A DNA stretch of 64,000 nucleotides from Niastella sp966212235 (GTDB lineage: Bacteria > Bacteroidota > Bacteroidia > Chitinophagales > Chitinophagaceae), in contig CBIHPP010000005.1 of NCBI GenBank assembly GCA_966212235.1, forward strand, positions 434,001-498,000, read 5' to 3'. How positions within the stretch are numbered: position 1 is the stretch's first letter; each line of letters opens with the position of its first letter. Shown here in pieces: positions 17,562 through 25,827 of the stretch. The notes beneath the pieces are model-generated. The model was not told where the DNA came from, did no database searches, and worked only from the letters and a program-made list of their open reading frames with translations. The position numbers and the translations under genes are program-made.

Positions 17562-18386
17562 TTAGGTCCGGGAGACATTCAAAATGTAATCAACAGCCTC
17601 ATCAGCGCGCATGGCAGCCATAGAAACAAGAGTAGGATCATTGAGCATTTTTTGGAGCCACCCTTGGGCACCTGCGTGATGTGTGGTTAAGTACCAAGGT
17701 TGAATACCGGCATATGAGCAAAGCAGGGAACAGCCCATTTCAGCGATTAATTCCTCACAGGAATAGAGCTTGGGATCATCGGGATTACGATGTTCACACG
17801 TTTCTCTGTTCAATCGTTTAGGATGTCCTGTTGATTGAACCAGGGCGCAAAAGAAGGCACTGTAGTACTGCCCGTCACTCTCAAATGTTTTATACTGAGG
17901 AAGGTAGATTGTATCTTTATTCACACTGTAGAATAAAGGAGACCCATACTCTATATCATTCGGATGCTTCGGCATTTTGTTATAAATATCAGCACAGCGT
18001 TTTACTACCCTTTTCTCTTTTTCTAGTGGTGGAAGCATTTCCTCCGTGATATCGTATACCTGGTCAACATTATAAACCTTCTCGAATCTGACTGACCGTT
18101 TCTCTTTTTCCTCCTTTGAAGCAACTACGATATGCCCCCGTTCACCTTTCTTTATCATGGCTTTATGCATGGTCATATGCGGTTTTGAAAGGTACACATT
18201 GCGGGAATAGTTCGAGTTCGCTAAAAGCCATATATTAATTCCACAAAAAGGTTGGCCGTCGAGATCCTTCGGTAGCTCTTTAAAGAATGTGTGCCACGGA
18301 ATGATGCCACGGGCAAGTTGCTCGGTAAAATGAGAATTGATGGCGCTAAATATATCCTTCGGCGCAGATACTTTCTTGTCATTCAT
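17562..18386 (-). CDS. ArdC-like protein with destroyed zincin motif (copy 2)
   Basis: A 274-aa paralogue of its two neighbours. Conserved are IIPWHTFF (28-35), CGINIWLLA (48-56), the KKGERGHIVV segment (79-88) and the C-terminal CEELIAEMG. The zinc motif reads C180-A-L-V-Q184 before STGHPKRLNR, so H, E and the second H of HExxH are all absent. Copies 2 and 1 share an EHRNPDDP/IHRNSNDP loop that copy 3 lacks, so they are closest to each other. It lies 76 bp upstream of copy 3 and 28 bp downstream of copy 1. Confidence 0.75.
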   Translation of the reverse strand: MNDKKVSAPKDIFSAINSHFTEQLARGIIPWHTFFKELPKDLDGQPFCGINIWLLANSNYSRNVYLSKPHMTMHKAMIKKGERGHIVVASKEEKEKRSVRFEKVYNVDQVYDITEEMLPPLEKEKRVVKRCADIYNKMPKHPNDIEYGSPLFYSVNKDTIYLPQYKTFESDGQYYSAFFCALVQSTGHPKRLNRETCEHRNPDDPKLYSCEELIAEMGCSLLCSYAGIQPWYLTTHHAGAQGWLQKMLNDPTLVSMAAMRADEAVDYILNVSRT

Positions 18387-18414
18387 AACAAAACTGTATT
18401 AGGTGAAAAATTGG

Positions 18415-19284
18415 TTACTGTTTGCCTGCAGGTGTAAAGACACCAGTTTGAATAGGGTTAGCCAGGGCTGAACGATTGAGGATGAAATTGACTGCTTCCT
18501 GGGCATACATGGCAGCAGTTATGACAAGGCTGGAGTCCGTTTGCAATCTTCGCAACCACTCTTTGCTATCATCATGGAATTGAGTCAGATACCAGGGTTC
18601 GATGCCAGAGATAGAACACAGATATGAAGCCGCCATTTCAACTACCAGGTCTTCGAGAGAAAACGTATTGGGATCATTGCTATTTCGGTGAATACAAGTA
18701 TCCCGATTCCTTCGCTTTGCATGACCGGAACAGTGGGCCAGGCCATAAAAGAGAGCACTGTGATAGTGCAGGCCAGTGTCGAAGGATTCAGGTGGGGGAA
18801 GATAAATGACATCTTCTTTGAGATTGTAATAGACCTCAGACCCTTGCGAGATTATGCGAGGCAGTTTCGGCATCTGAACGACAAGCTTTGTACACTTTTC
18901 TTGAGGATTGCGTACTAGTATTTCCAAAGGCAAGATATCATCATCCATACCTTCTATCTGCTCGGCGTTATATACTTCTGAGCAATAAAATGTAGGTCTA
19001 TTGGTACTATGCCGTATGCCTATGGTTGTGTGCCCCTTCTCTCCTCGTTTTTTCTTAACCTTAAATCGGTTCATTTGCCGTGGGGTAAGAAACACATTTC
19101 GAGAATAGGGTAAGTAAGCCAGGAGCCAGACATTAATATGATCCATTGGATACCCGTTAATTGTTTGTGGGTGTTCTTTCCAGGCGACATGCCAAGGAAT
19201 GAAGCCTTTCTCTAATTGTTTAATGAATTGAAGCGTTACAATCGTATGCACATCGCGTAATGCAGATTGCGGTTGTGTACTCAT
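18415..19284 (-). CDS. ArdC-like protein with destroyed zincin motif (copy 1)
   Basis: A 289-aa protein, first of the three tandem ArdC-like genes. The N-terminal domain shows FIPWHVAW (28-35), HINVWLLA (49-56) and RGEKGHTT (80-87). The zinc site is Y180-G-L-A-H184 before CSGHAKRRNRD: the second His is kept but the first His and the catalytic Glu are lost, and the downstream motif is LEDLVVEMA. Divergence among the three copies is high while the framework is kept, which argues for selection on something other than catalysis. Confidence 0.75.
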   Translation of the reverse strand: MSTQPQSALRDVHTIVTLQFIKQLEKGFIPWHVAWKEHPQTINGYPMDHINVWLLAYLPYSRNVFLTPRQMNRFKVKKKRGEKGHTTIGIRHSTNRPTFYCSEVYNAEQIEGMDDDILPLEILVRNPQEKCTKLVVQMPKLPRIISQGSEVYYNLKEDVIYLPPPESFDTGLHYHSALFYGLAHCSGHAKRRNRDTCIHRNSNDPNTFSLEDLVVEMAASYLCSISGIEPWYLTQFHDDSKEWLRRLQTDSSLVITAAMYAQEAVNFILNRSALANPIQTGVFTPAGKQ

Positions 19285-19375
19285 GCAGGTATGTTTTAAA
19301 TTGTGAAGGAATGTTTACTACTAAGCATAGGTGTCAACGAAGAATAAAATAAGGGAGGAAAATGTGGCCATCTAG

Positions 19376-19852
19376 TCACATTCTGTGGATATGTACATGA
19401 AGTACTGCAACCGCTTCAAAGAGTTTTATATAATAGCAGTTCTTAATTTCCTGCTCTTTTTCGTAAGCTTTTTCCAGATTCTTATACGTACGCACACTCC
19501 ATTCCAATAACTTTTTTTTGTTCTTGATTGAAACCCCTAACGCAGTTTTAATTTCAGAGATCGAATAGAAATAAACGGAATAATTATATTCTGTGAGCGT
19601 TTTGATAAGGTGCTTTTTTAACAACGCAACATTTGTATAGGTTTGGCATTTATTAGGAGTCTTAAAAACAACTTCCGTACATCCATAATCCTGCATCAGT
19701 TTCAAAACTGAGTCTGAAATCATCCACAGTTTTCCTGTACTCATTTTCTCTTTAAAGGATTTTATTTGCCATTCTTCTAAGCGTCTTTTCTCGAATACCG
19801 CGATGCCAATGCTTCGTGTTCCAATACTAATTCCGATCGAATTTCCGAGCAT
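19376..19852 (-). CDS. RuvC/RNase H-fold-like protein, catalytic residues doubtful
   Basis: I place the start at ATG 19852 (MLGNSIG); an ATG at 19909 would extend into the upstream gene. Its 158 residues follow the RuvC resolvase order: first strands NSIGISIGTRSIGIAVFE, then CTEVVFKTPNKCQTYTNVAL, then YSVYFYSISEIKTALGV followed by KNKKKLLEWSV, then a last helix with FEAVAVLHVHIH. In RuvC the acidic residues lie at D (strand 1), E, D and D. Here strand 1 has Ser where Asp is expected, and only E is visible in the last helix. It may be a structural DNA-binding relative rather than a resolvase. Its start overlaps the upstream gene by 26 bp, indicating translational coupling. Confidence 0.45.
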   Translation of the reverse strand: MLGNSIGISIGTRSIGIAVFEKRRLEEWQIKSFKEKMSTGKLWMISDSVLKLMQDYGCTEVVFKTPNKCQTYTNVALLKKHLIKTLTEYNYSVYFYSISEIKTALGVSIKNKKKLLEWSVRTYKNLEKAYEKEQEIKNCYYIKLFEAVAVLHVHIHRM

Positions 19853-20042
19853 TTTGTTGCACAATTTTATTGTAATAGGCACCCTTGTTGGCAACGTCAG
19901 TTCGTGCAAGTACTTTAATTAAAATCTCTTCCAAAAACTCTTGTGGAAATTTGCGTACATAACTTTCATGTAATGCAAGTGAGTGCAGATCATTGAGGGA
20001 TGTTGCTATTTTATATGCAAAATGTTTTTGTTCTGGTGTCAT
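19827..20042 (-). CDS. small conserved protein coupled to the RuvC-like gene
   Basis: A 71-aa protein: KIATSLNDLHSLALHESYVR, then KFPQEFLEEILIKVLA and NKGAYYNKIVQQ. I recall the pattern (LND.HSL..Y...~KFP...L..~L in front of a ~GAYF..~V helix) from mobile elements of Bacteroidota, without a known function. It overlaps the RuvC-like gene by 26 bp, so the two probably work together. Confidence 0.55.
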   Translation of the reverse strand: MTPEQKHFAYKIATSLNDLHSLALHESYVRKFPQEFLEEILIKVLARTDVANKGAYYNKIVQQNARKFDRN

Positions 20043-20208
20043 GTGAATAAACGCTGTGGATAGCGTGTTATTAATAATGGTTTCAAAGAACCGTTCGATC
20101 GTTTTTGTATTTTCTCGTTATCGTTCGATCGTTTTTATATCCTACTTTTTTGCTTTTTTAAATTGTGGCTTGATAGCTAATTCCAAAACTCTGGTGGGGA
20201 ACCTGGTA

Positions 20209-20511
20209 TCATTGTATTCCGGCTTCATTATTTAGGAAAACTCTTTGTAATAATAAATTTTCAGTCATGGTCAAAAGTTCTTCTCTCAATTCGTGATAAC
20301 ATTCTGGATACAGTTCATATGCGTGAACATTGTAGATAATGCATAGCTTAAAAAAGTTACACATACCAGGATGGGACTTACCTTTCTCCCACAAGATGAT
20401 ATGTTTCGACGATGCTAATTTCAATAACGCTGCAACTTCTAATTGGGTTAACCCCATTTGTTTTCTAAACTTCCGAAGATGATTTGGAAATTTTCGACGT
20501 TTAAGTTCCAT
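20209..20511 (-). CDS. XRE-type helix-turn-helix regulator
   Basis: A 100-aa protein from ATG 20511 (MELKRRKFP); an upstream ATG at 20580 would add a hydrophobic, unlikely leader. The HTH is HLRKFRKQMGLTQLEVAALL then IILWEKGKSHPGM. It lies upstream of the small protein and the RuvC-like gene on the same strand and is a likely local regulator. Confidence 0.7.
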   Translation of the reverse strand: MELKRRKFPNHLRKFRKQMGLTQLEVAALLKLASSKHIILWEKGKSHPGMCNFFKLCIIYNVHAYELYPECYHELREELLTMTENLLLQRVFLNNEAGIQ

Positions 20512-20707
20512 GATTTTTATAATAGCAATTCTAGATAAAAGAAAAATAGAAAGGAAAATGTGCCTCTCTAGGGAAATCATGGGGATAACTTATAAATAAG
20601 GCATTACGAGGGCATTGAAAATGTCGAATTTAGGTAAGGGCACCCTGGAATTGAATAAAGGTTGTATGTGATATAATGTTAATCAACCAAAAGATAGAAA
20701 TATTAAT

Positions 20708-21205
20708 ATGCAAGATCTCCTTGGAAAAATATCATCATATAATCTATTTAACTACCTCTTTTCTGGAGTACTTTTTGTGGTATTGTCTGCAGCCCTTACG
20801 ACTCATTCTTTTATCCAAAAGGACATAGTCATTGGTATTTTTCTTTATTATTTCATTGGCTTGGTTATGAGTAGAATCGGCTCTCTAATCATTGAACCAA
20901 TTCTAAAGCTTTTCTCTTTTGTTAAGTTAGCAAGCTACTCTGATTTTATCATCGCTCTAAAAAAGGATCATGGACTTGATATCTTGTCTGAGGTTAATAA
21001 CGTGTATCGCACCTTAATTTCAGTGTGCGTGAGCGTCATATTCCTTATGTTGTATGATCTACTTAAAATGGAATTTCCTTGGTTTCAAGGGTATGAAACC
21101 TATCTTCTACTCCTCTTTTTGATGTTCCTATTCCTCTTTGCTTATCGAAAGCAAACAGGTTACATTACCCGAAGAATCAAAATTAATCTTCAAAATCATG
21201 AGTAA
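20708..21205 (+). CDS. four-helix membrane protein, first gene of a two-gene unit
   Basis: A 165-aa membrane protein with helices near 11-33, 38-60, 97-115 and 126-145. The motif SYNLFNYLFSGVLF opens the first helix, and YFIGLVMSRIGSLIIEPIL links the second to a cytosolic loop. Its stop overlaps the start of the metallo-beta-lactamase-fold gene by 8 bp (ATGAGTAA). I know similar small membrane proteins from defence-like loci but cannot name the family. The tight overlap suggests that it anchors or executes the function of the partner enzyme. Confidence 0.65.
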   Translation: MQDLLGKISSYNLFNYLFSGVLFVVLSAALTTHSFIQKDIVIGIFLYYFIGLVMSRIGSLIIEPILKLFSFVKLASYSDFIIALKKDHGLDILSEVNNVYRTLISVCVSVIFLMLYDLLKMEFPWFQGYETYLLLLFLMFLFLFAYRKQTGYITRRIKINLQNHE

Positions 21206-22184
21206 GATCACCATTGATATGTTGGATGTCGGAAAAGGAGATTCCTATGTAGTGGAACTCGATAACGGTTTGGAACAGAAATACTCCCTTATTATTGATG
21301 GTGGTACAATGGAGCGATCAGACGTACTCATTTCTCACGTTCAAAAATACCACAACAACCAGATTAACTTAGTCATTTGTACGCATCCTGATACTGACCA
21401 TATTGGAGGCTTAATTACTTTGCTTGAGCACTGTAATGTTCACGATCTATTTTTGAATGATCCCCGAGATGTTCTTCCTGAATCCACTTTGCTTCAACGA
21501 GCAAGGGATAATCTTACCCCAGAGGAAGTATTAGTATTTAAGTCTGCTTTTGAAAGGATTGACGAGTTGAAAGAGCAAGCAGCCTACCAAGGAACCAGAC
21601 ATCATCAGATCACATTCGCTAATCCTCAGGCAAGATTCGTCTGGGGAGGATGGAGTGTTTATATATTAGGACCAAGCGAGAATCTTTTCAGGGATATCTG
21701 GCTCAATGAAGATGTGGTGCGAGACTGGTTTAGCTCTGATATAGTAAATAACCTTGTTAATGCTCAGCCTAACTCTTCAGTTCTTGATGATCCAAGTATT
21801 GACACTAAACCTGTAAATAACAGCAGTATTATTATATTGATCGAGGGTTATGGAAAAAAGTTTCTTTTTACAGGTGATGCAGGTAAAAGAGCACTCCGTG
21901 ATGCAATGACAGTGAGAGATATTTCAAACCTGACATGGTTAGATGTTCCACATCATGGCAGTAGGAGAAATCTTGATACTCAAATCATTAATCATTTTGC
22001 TCCTCAAGTTGCTTATATTTCATCTCCTGGTACTACCAAGCACCCTCGCAGGACAGTTATTCGAGCGTTGCAGAAAGCTGGTTCTGTTGTTTACAGTACA
22101 TGTAAGCATGGATCAATTTGCCAAGGAGATTGGCAATCACGTCCTGATTTTAACCCCGTAGATCAAGCTTGGGAGATCGTTTAG
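21198..22184 (+). CDS. metallo-beta-lactamase-fold hydrolase (ComEC C-terminal-like)
   Basis: Taken from ATG 21198 (MSKITIDMLDVGKGDS), which overlaps the upstream stop; 328 aa. The MBL metal motif is THPDTDHIGG near residues 72-81, with later ligands in FLFTGDAG and VPHHGSRRNL. The arrangement MLDVGKGDS ... IDGG ... THPDTDH ... FTGDAG ... PHHGS is that of the ComEC/Rec2 hydrolase domain, here free-standing. Related enzymes cleave nucleic acids or phosphodiesters. Paired with the membrane protein upstream, it makes a candidate defence or DNA-processing module. Confidence 0.8.
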   Translation: MSKITIDMLDVGKGDSYVVELDNGLEQKYSLIIDGGTMERSDVLISHVQKYHNNQINLVICTHPDTDHIGGLITLLEHCNVHDLFLNDPRDVLPESTLLQRARDNLTPEEVLVFKSAFERIDELKEQAAYQGTRHHQITFANPQARFVWGGWSVYILGPSENLFRDIWLNEDVVRDWFSSDIVNNLVNAQPNSSVLDDPSIDTKPVNNSSIIILIEGYGKKFLFTGDAGKRALRDAMTVRDISNLTWLDVPHHGSRRNLDTQIINHFAPQVAYISSPGTTKHPRRTVIRALQKAGSVVYSTCKHGSICQGDWQSRPDFNPVDQAWEIV

Positions 22185-22774
22185 CTAACTTTTTATCTCT
22201 GCTAATGATAACAAATAATTTGTTTCTGCAAGAGCAAGTTTTGGATAGGGAAATACTTCTTTCCAGTTAATAGTTCGTAAGCTAACCTGCCAAGCGAAGA
22301 GGACATGTATTAAAAGGCCGTAAGGGATAAACCCAAAGGCTTTTTTATTCAGTTTTTTGTTATTTCTACCAACTGTATAATCTCTTTCTTAACTTCTTCC
22401 CAAAAAATATCTTGCAATACATAGTTATTTTCATCAAAGGGGGAAATTGTGACCATGTGGATTGTTCGATCTTACTTCCTGGGCGGTTCACAAAGTACCA
22501 TTTCTGCCATAACCTCCGTCTATCTTTTTTACTCTGCTTTGTATTCGAAATTCGTTAGGAAATACCTCTTGAAAAACAGTGAAAACACCGTTTTTTAGGA
22601 GGTATAGAAAATGTAACTTTCCCATAATAGGTTGGCATGAGGCGAAGAAACAGGAAGAGAATTCCGCAAGCGGTTAAGTATAAACGTAACCAGTTGACAT
22701 TAGATATATAAATGTTATTCTGAAGTAGAAATATATTTTTAAAAAGTTGTAAAAACAACCTAAAACTTTAAAAA
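22185..22774. other. intergenic region with a weak terminator and a possible gene relic
   Basis: A hairpin with T-run near 22312-22346 probably ends the membrane/MBL unit. On the minus strand between about 22360 and 22530 are short in-frame pieces (RRRLWQKWYFVNRPGS in one frame, ISPFDENNYVLQDIFWEE in another) that look like parts of one protein separated by a frameshift. I cannot name it. The remaining 200 bp contain the leader of the secreted-protein gene. Confidence 0.35.
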
Positions 22775-23551
22775 ATGAAAGGCAAGTTCTTTATTTTTCT
22801 TCTCGTGACCTTGTGCACGATTTTATTTTTTTCAACCTCAAAATCATTCGCTCAGAGCAATAGCATTATTTATGTCCATTGGGGTGGAACTACCTGGCGG
22901 GCAGATGTTGTTAAATCTTTTGTTCCCGACGAACCTAATCCTCAAATCAGATTTAGGCATTCCCAATTACTGCCCGGTGGCGGAATTGGCAATACTCATT
23001 ATGAAGATTTTCTTGATTATCAAAGTGACGCAGGTGAACACTGGCGGGTAACAGTTCAATATATTACTGCCACTAATTCATTTCACTTTACTCACTGTAG
23101 GGATGGCAAACCTAATGCCTGTCACGGTGATGTTATTATGAGAATCCGCGATAATGGATTACGCAAATGGGAACTAAGCCTCGTAAATTGTTCGCTTGAA
23201 GATTTTCGGTCACCAGATAAAATAATACAAGTAAACACTAGGTTTCTAGAAGCAGGCCCAACTCCTCCACCGCCAGCTACTTCAACCGGTCTGGTTTATA
23301 TAAGTTCGAAATCAGGACTAGAGAATGCCTGCGGATGTGGAACACCAGGAACTGGAAGCAAACATTACCTTTATAATTCAACAGCCAGTGCATATAAAGT
23401 AGTTATTGAAATTACTACCTATACATCGCCTAATCGTGTCCGTACGGTTGAATACACAATTCTACCTGGGCAGGAAAGATATTTAGGTTGCTCCCAATCT
23501 GCTGACTGTTCCAAAACAACTTATTCCGTAAAAAGTCAGGTAAAGATTTAA
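22775..23551 (+). CDS. secreted protein of unknown function
   Basis: A 258-aa protein with a clear signal peptide (KGKFFIFLLVTLCTILFF, cleavage after SFAQ near 27). The mature part has two segments split by a TPPPPATS linker near 166-172. The first is beta-rich with three Cys. The second, SSKSGLENACGCGTPGTG through YSVKSQVKI, carries four Cys and looks like a small jelly-roll or immunoglobulin-like domain. No catalytic motif is recognised. It stands alone and may be a cargo adhesin or binding protein. Confidence 0.65.
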   Translation: MKGKFFIFLLVTLCTILFFSTSKSFAQSNSIIYVHWGGTTWRADVVKSFVPDEPNPQIRFRHSQLLPGGGIGNTHYEDFLDYQSDAGEHWRVTVQYITATNSFHFTHCRDGKPNACHGDVIMRIRDNGLRKWELSLVNCSLEDFRSPDKIIQVNTRFLEAGPTPPPPATSTGLVYISSKSGLENACGCGTPGTGSKHYLYNSTASAYKVVIEITTYTSPNRVRTVEYTILPGQERYLGCSQSADCSKTTYSVKSQVKI

Positions 23552-23767
23552 TTTAGAAAAAATAATAAGGAAGACACTATGAATCCAGAAGAGTAATCTT
23601 CTGGATTTTTTTTAGTTAGAAGAATTCTCCCAAAGATCATTCTTCGCCATCTCAAGGGTATAGTCATCGGATATGAAAAAAATAATAACACCCAGGATAG
23701 CAACTCAATGTAAGCCATAGTATCATCAGCTGTAATATTTAGAGTTATATGGTAGAGTAAGGGTAGT

Positions 23768-25543
23768 TTAACTAACAAAATTAAAACCTCGAAAAACACT
23801 GTTCCATTTAAGAATCATACTTTCAATAGTGTTCCATTCCAGGTTTTCACAGCCCGCCATGAAGGTTTTATGCTCTGTAAAGCTCCCAGATAGCTTGTAG
23901 CCTAAAGATAGTTTTGGTGTTCCATCAATCATTTCTACATAAGATGGCAACGTATCAAATACTAGTCCGAAAAGAGCTCTCAAAGTAGTAAGATTCTTTT
24001 GTTCTATAAGCATTTCTTCGTGGTGTTCCATTAAATATTTTGCATATTTAACAAACTCATGAATATCGTTCTCTTTGACTTCAAGTTTATTGCGTTGATC
24101 TTGAGCTTCAACTATCTGTTTTTGCAACTCATCGATTTGTTTTTCAAGTTCTGCTTTTATGACAATACTTTGAGTACTCGTATATGCATTAATTTTTTGC
24201 AATTTCTCTGTTTCAAGATTAATCACATTACTATTCGCTTTTAGTGAAAATTCACCAAGTTCTTTTTCTTTTTCTCTATATTTATTTAAGAGCGTTGCTT
24301 CAAAACTTTCAAAGAATCCTTTTTGGTATTTTAAATTATTGACGAAGTGGGCAATTGTTTTTTCAAAATCTTTTTTATTTACCCCGTACTGCTTATGTCC
24401 GCGTGAACAATGATAAGCAGGGAAGCCAGCGCCAGATTTTCCTTTTGACACACTGCCCAAAAATGGCTTTCCACAAGCAGGACATAATACAACCGACTTA
24501 AATGGAAATAAGGGATTATCCTTTATCCTTTTTTGGCTGTGAGGGTTGTAGTTTTTGTGGATAGTAATACTTCCATCCCGATGCTCTTCTATAAAGTTAG
24601 TTCCCTTATTTGCTTTATTATATGTGGAAATACTTACAAGCCCCTCATAGCGTGTTTTAATAGGCTTAGAGAGCCACTTACCTTTATTTACAGCACAGTA
24701 GATGGGATTTGCGATTATGTGTTGAAAGTGTTTAACATTGAGCTTTAGTCCTCCAGTTGACCCAACAATATCTTCCTTAGTTATTGACCATTTATTCCTT
24801 TTCTGAGATTGATAACCCATAGCATTTATTTGATCTACAATTTCTTGATCGGTAAAAACGCCTGAAGCTCGCAATTCAAACATTTTAATAAAAAAGTGTG
24901 CACGTTCTGGGTCTGCCACTTGAATAGGTTTTCTTTTTCCATCAAAAAGTTTTTTTGCATTTATATATCCTTCTCTGGGAGGCCCAATATGATAACCGTC
25001 TCGCACTAAAGCAATTTCTGCCCCAATTGTACGCGTAAGAATCTGGTTCACTTCATTCTTTCCATTTTGAGCCATTACAAGTTCTGTGATTTCACTGGGG
25101 CGAACTCTGCTCCAATCATATTCGACTCCTAAATGTTCTAGTGTATTTTTTGATGGTTGTATTACCCCATAACTATCGATAAGCTGAACCCCCAGACTCT
25201 CGAGCTCGTTTTTCATAGTCTCGTATGCAAGCGTTCCACTGCGGGTGAATCTATCAATACACCTGATTATACAGTATTTAATTTTACGGTTCTTTTTAAC
25301 AAATTCTATTAGCTTATTATATCCAGGTCGGTCTTGTTTTCTTCCAGAGAATACATCCATAAAAGGTTCGTTGGCTGGTAAAAGTCTTAGATTTTTTGCC
25401 TTTGCAACATTAATACAGATATTCTTCTGATCCAAGATACTTTCGCCTTGTTGAAACTGCTTACTAGAGCTTACCCTTATGTATCCAACAGCCTCTTCCA
25501 CTTCTTGATAATCCATAATATTTTGATTACACTTTATTTCCAT
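23768..25543 (-). CDS. second large serine recombinase
   Basis: A 591-aa protein with the catalytic N-terminus VGYIRVSSSKQFQQGES, then CIDRFTRSGTLAYETM, a recombinase domain (GPPREGYINAKK), a zinc ribbon with CPACGK ... CSRGHK, and a long coiled coil (about 410-510). It is not closely related to the recombinase at 7266-8771, so it is likely to have its own attachment site. A 50-aa frame overlaps its start, and a VirD4-like ATPase gene is divergent from it 285 bp away. It may mark a second element nested in the first, but I could not find its ends. Confidence 0.88.
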   Translation of the reverse strand: MEIKCNQNIMDYQEVEEAVGYIRVSSSKQFQQGESILDQKNICINVAKAKNLRLLPANEPFMDVFSGRKQDRPGYNKLIEFVKKNRKIKYCIIRCIDRFTRSGTLAYETMKNELESLGVQLIDSYGVIQPSKNTLEHLGVEYDWSRVRPSEITELVMAQNGKNEVNQILTRTIGAEIALVRDGYHIGPPREGYINAKKLFDGKRKPIQVADPERAHFFIKMFELRASGVFTDQEIVDQINAMGYQSQKRNKWSITKEDIVGSTGGLKLNVKHFQHIIANPIYCAVNKGKWLSKPIKTRYEGLVSISTYNKANKGTNFIEEHRDGSITIHKNYNPHSQKRIKDNPLFPFKSVVLCPACGKPFLGSVSKGKSGAGFPAYHCSRGHKQYGVNKKDFEKTIAHFVNNLKYQKGFFESFEATLLNKYREKEKELGEFSLKANSNVINLETEKLQKINAYTSTQSIVIKAELEKQIDELQKQIVEAQDQRNKLEVKENDIHEFVKYAKYLMEHHEEMLIEQKNLTTLRALFGLVFDTLPSYVEMIDGTPKLSLGYKLSGSFTEHKTFMAGCENLEWNTIESMILKWNSVFRGFNFVS

Positions 25544-25679
25544 TAATTTTATCCAACCAAGAATTAAAAAGGATCTCAGCCATTTTATCCTGATTTTCCC
25601 TAAGTTTTAGAATTTCCTCTTCGGACAATTGATCCTTTAGGCTTCCTAATGATTTTTTAAATTCTTCTAGCCCAATCAT
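25527..25679 (-). CDS. 50-aa helical protein overlapping the start of the second recombinase
   Basis: The frame runs from ATG 25679 to TAA 25527-25529: MIGLEEFKKSLGSLKDQLSE, then EEILKLRENQDKMAEILFNS, ending WLDKINGNKV. It overlaps the first 17 bases of the recombinase frame, which starts inside its last codons, so translation is very probably coupled. It is charged and almost entirely helical. Size and position fit an accessory or directionality factor of the serine recombinase, but no homology supports this. Confidence 0.55.
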   Translation of the reverse strand: MIGLEEFKKSLGSLKDQLSEEEILKLRENQDKMAEILFNSWLDKINGNKV

Positions 25680-25827
25680 AAAGAGACTTACAAAGAAGTC
25701 ACTTTACATAGTTTGGCAAAATCTTCAACCTTGGGTAACCCAGCAGTTTATCTCCTTGTAGTCATATGACCTTCTAGTCAGATAGTGCTGACTATTTTTC
25801 CCAAAGCTCTATGGATAAAATAGAGGC

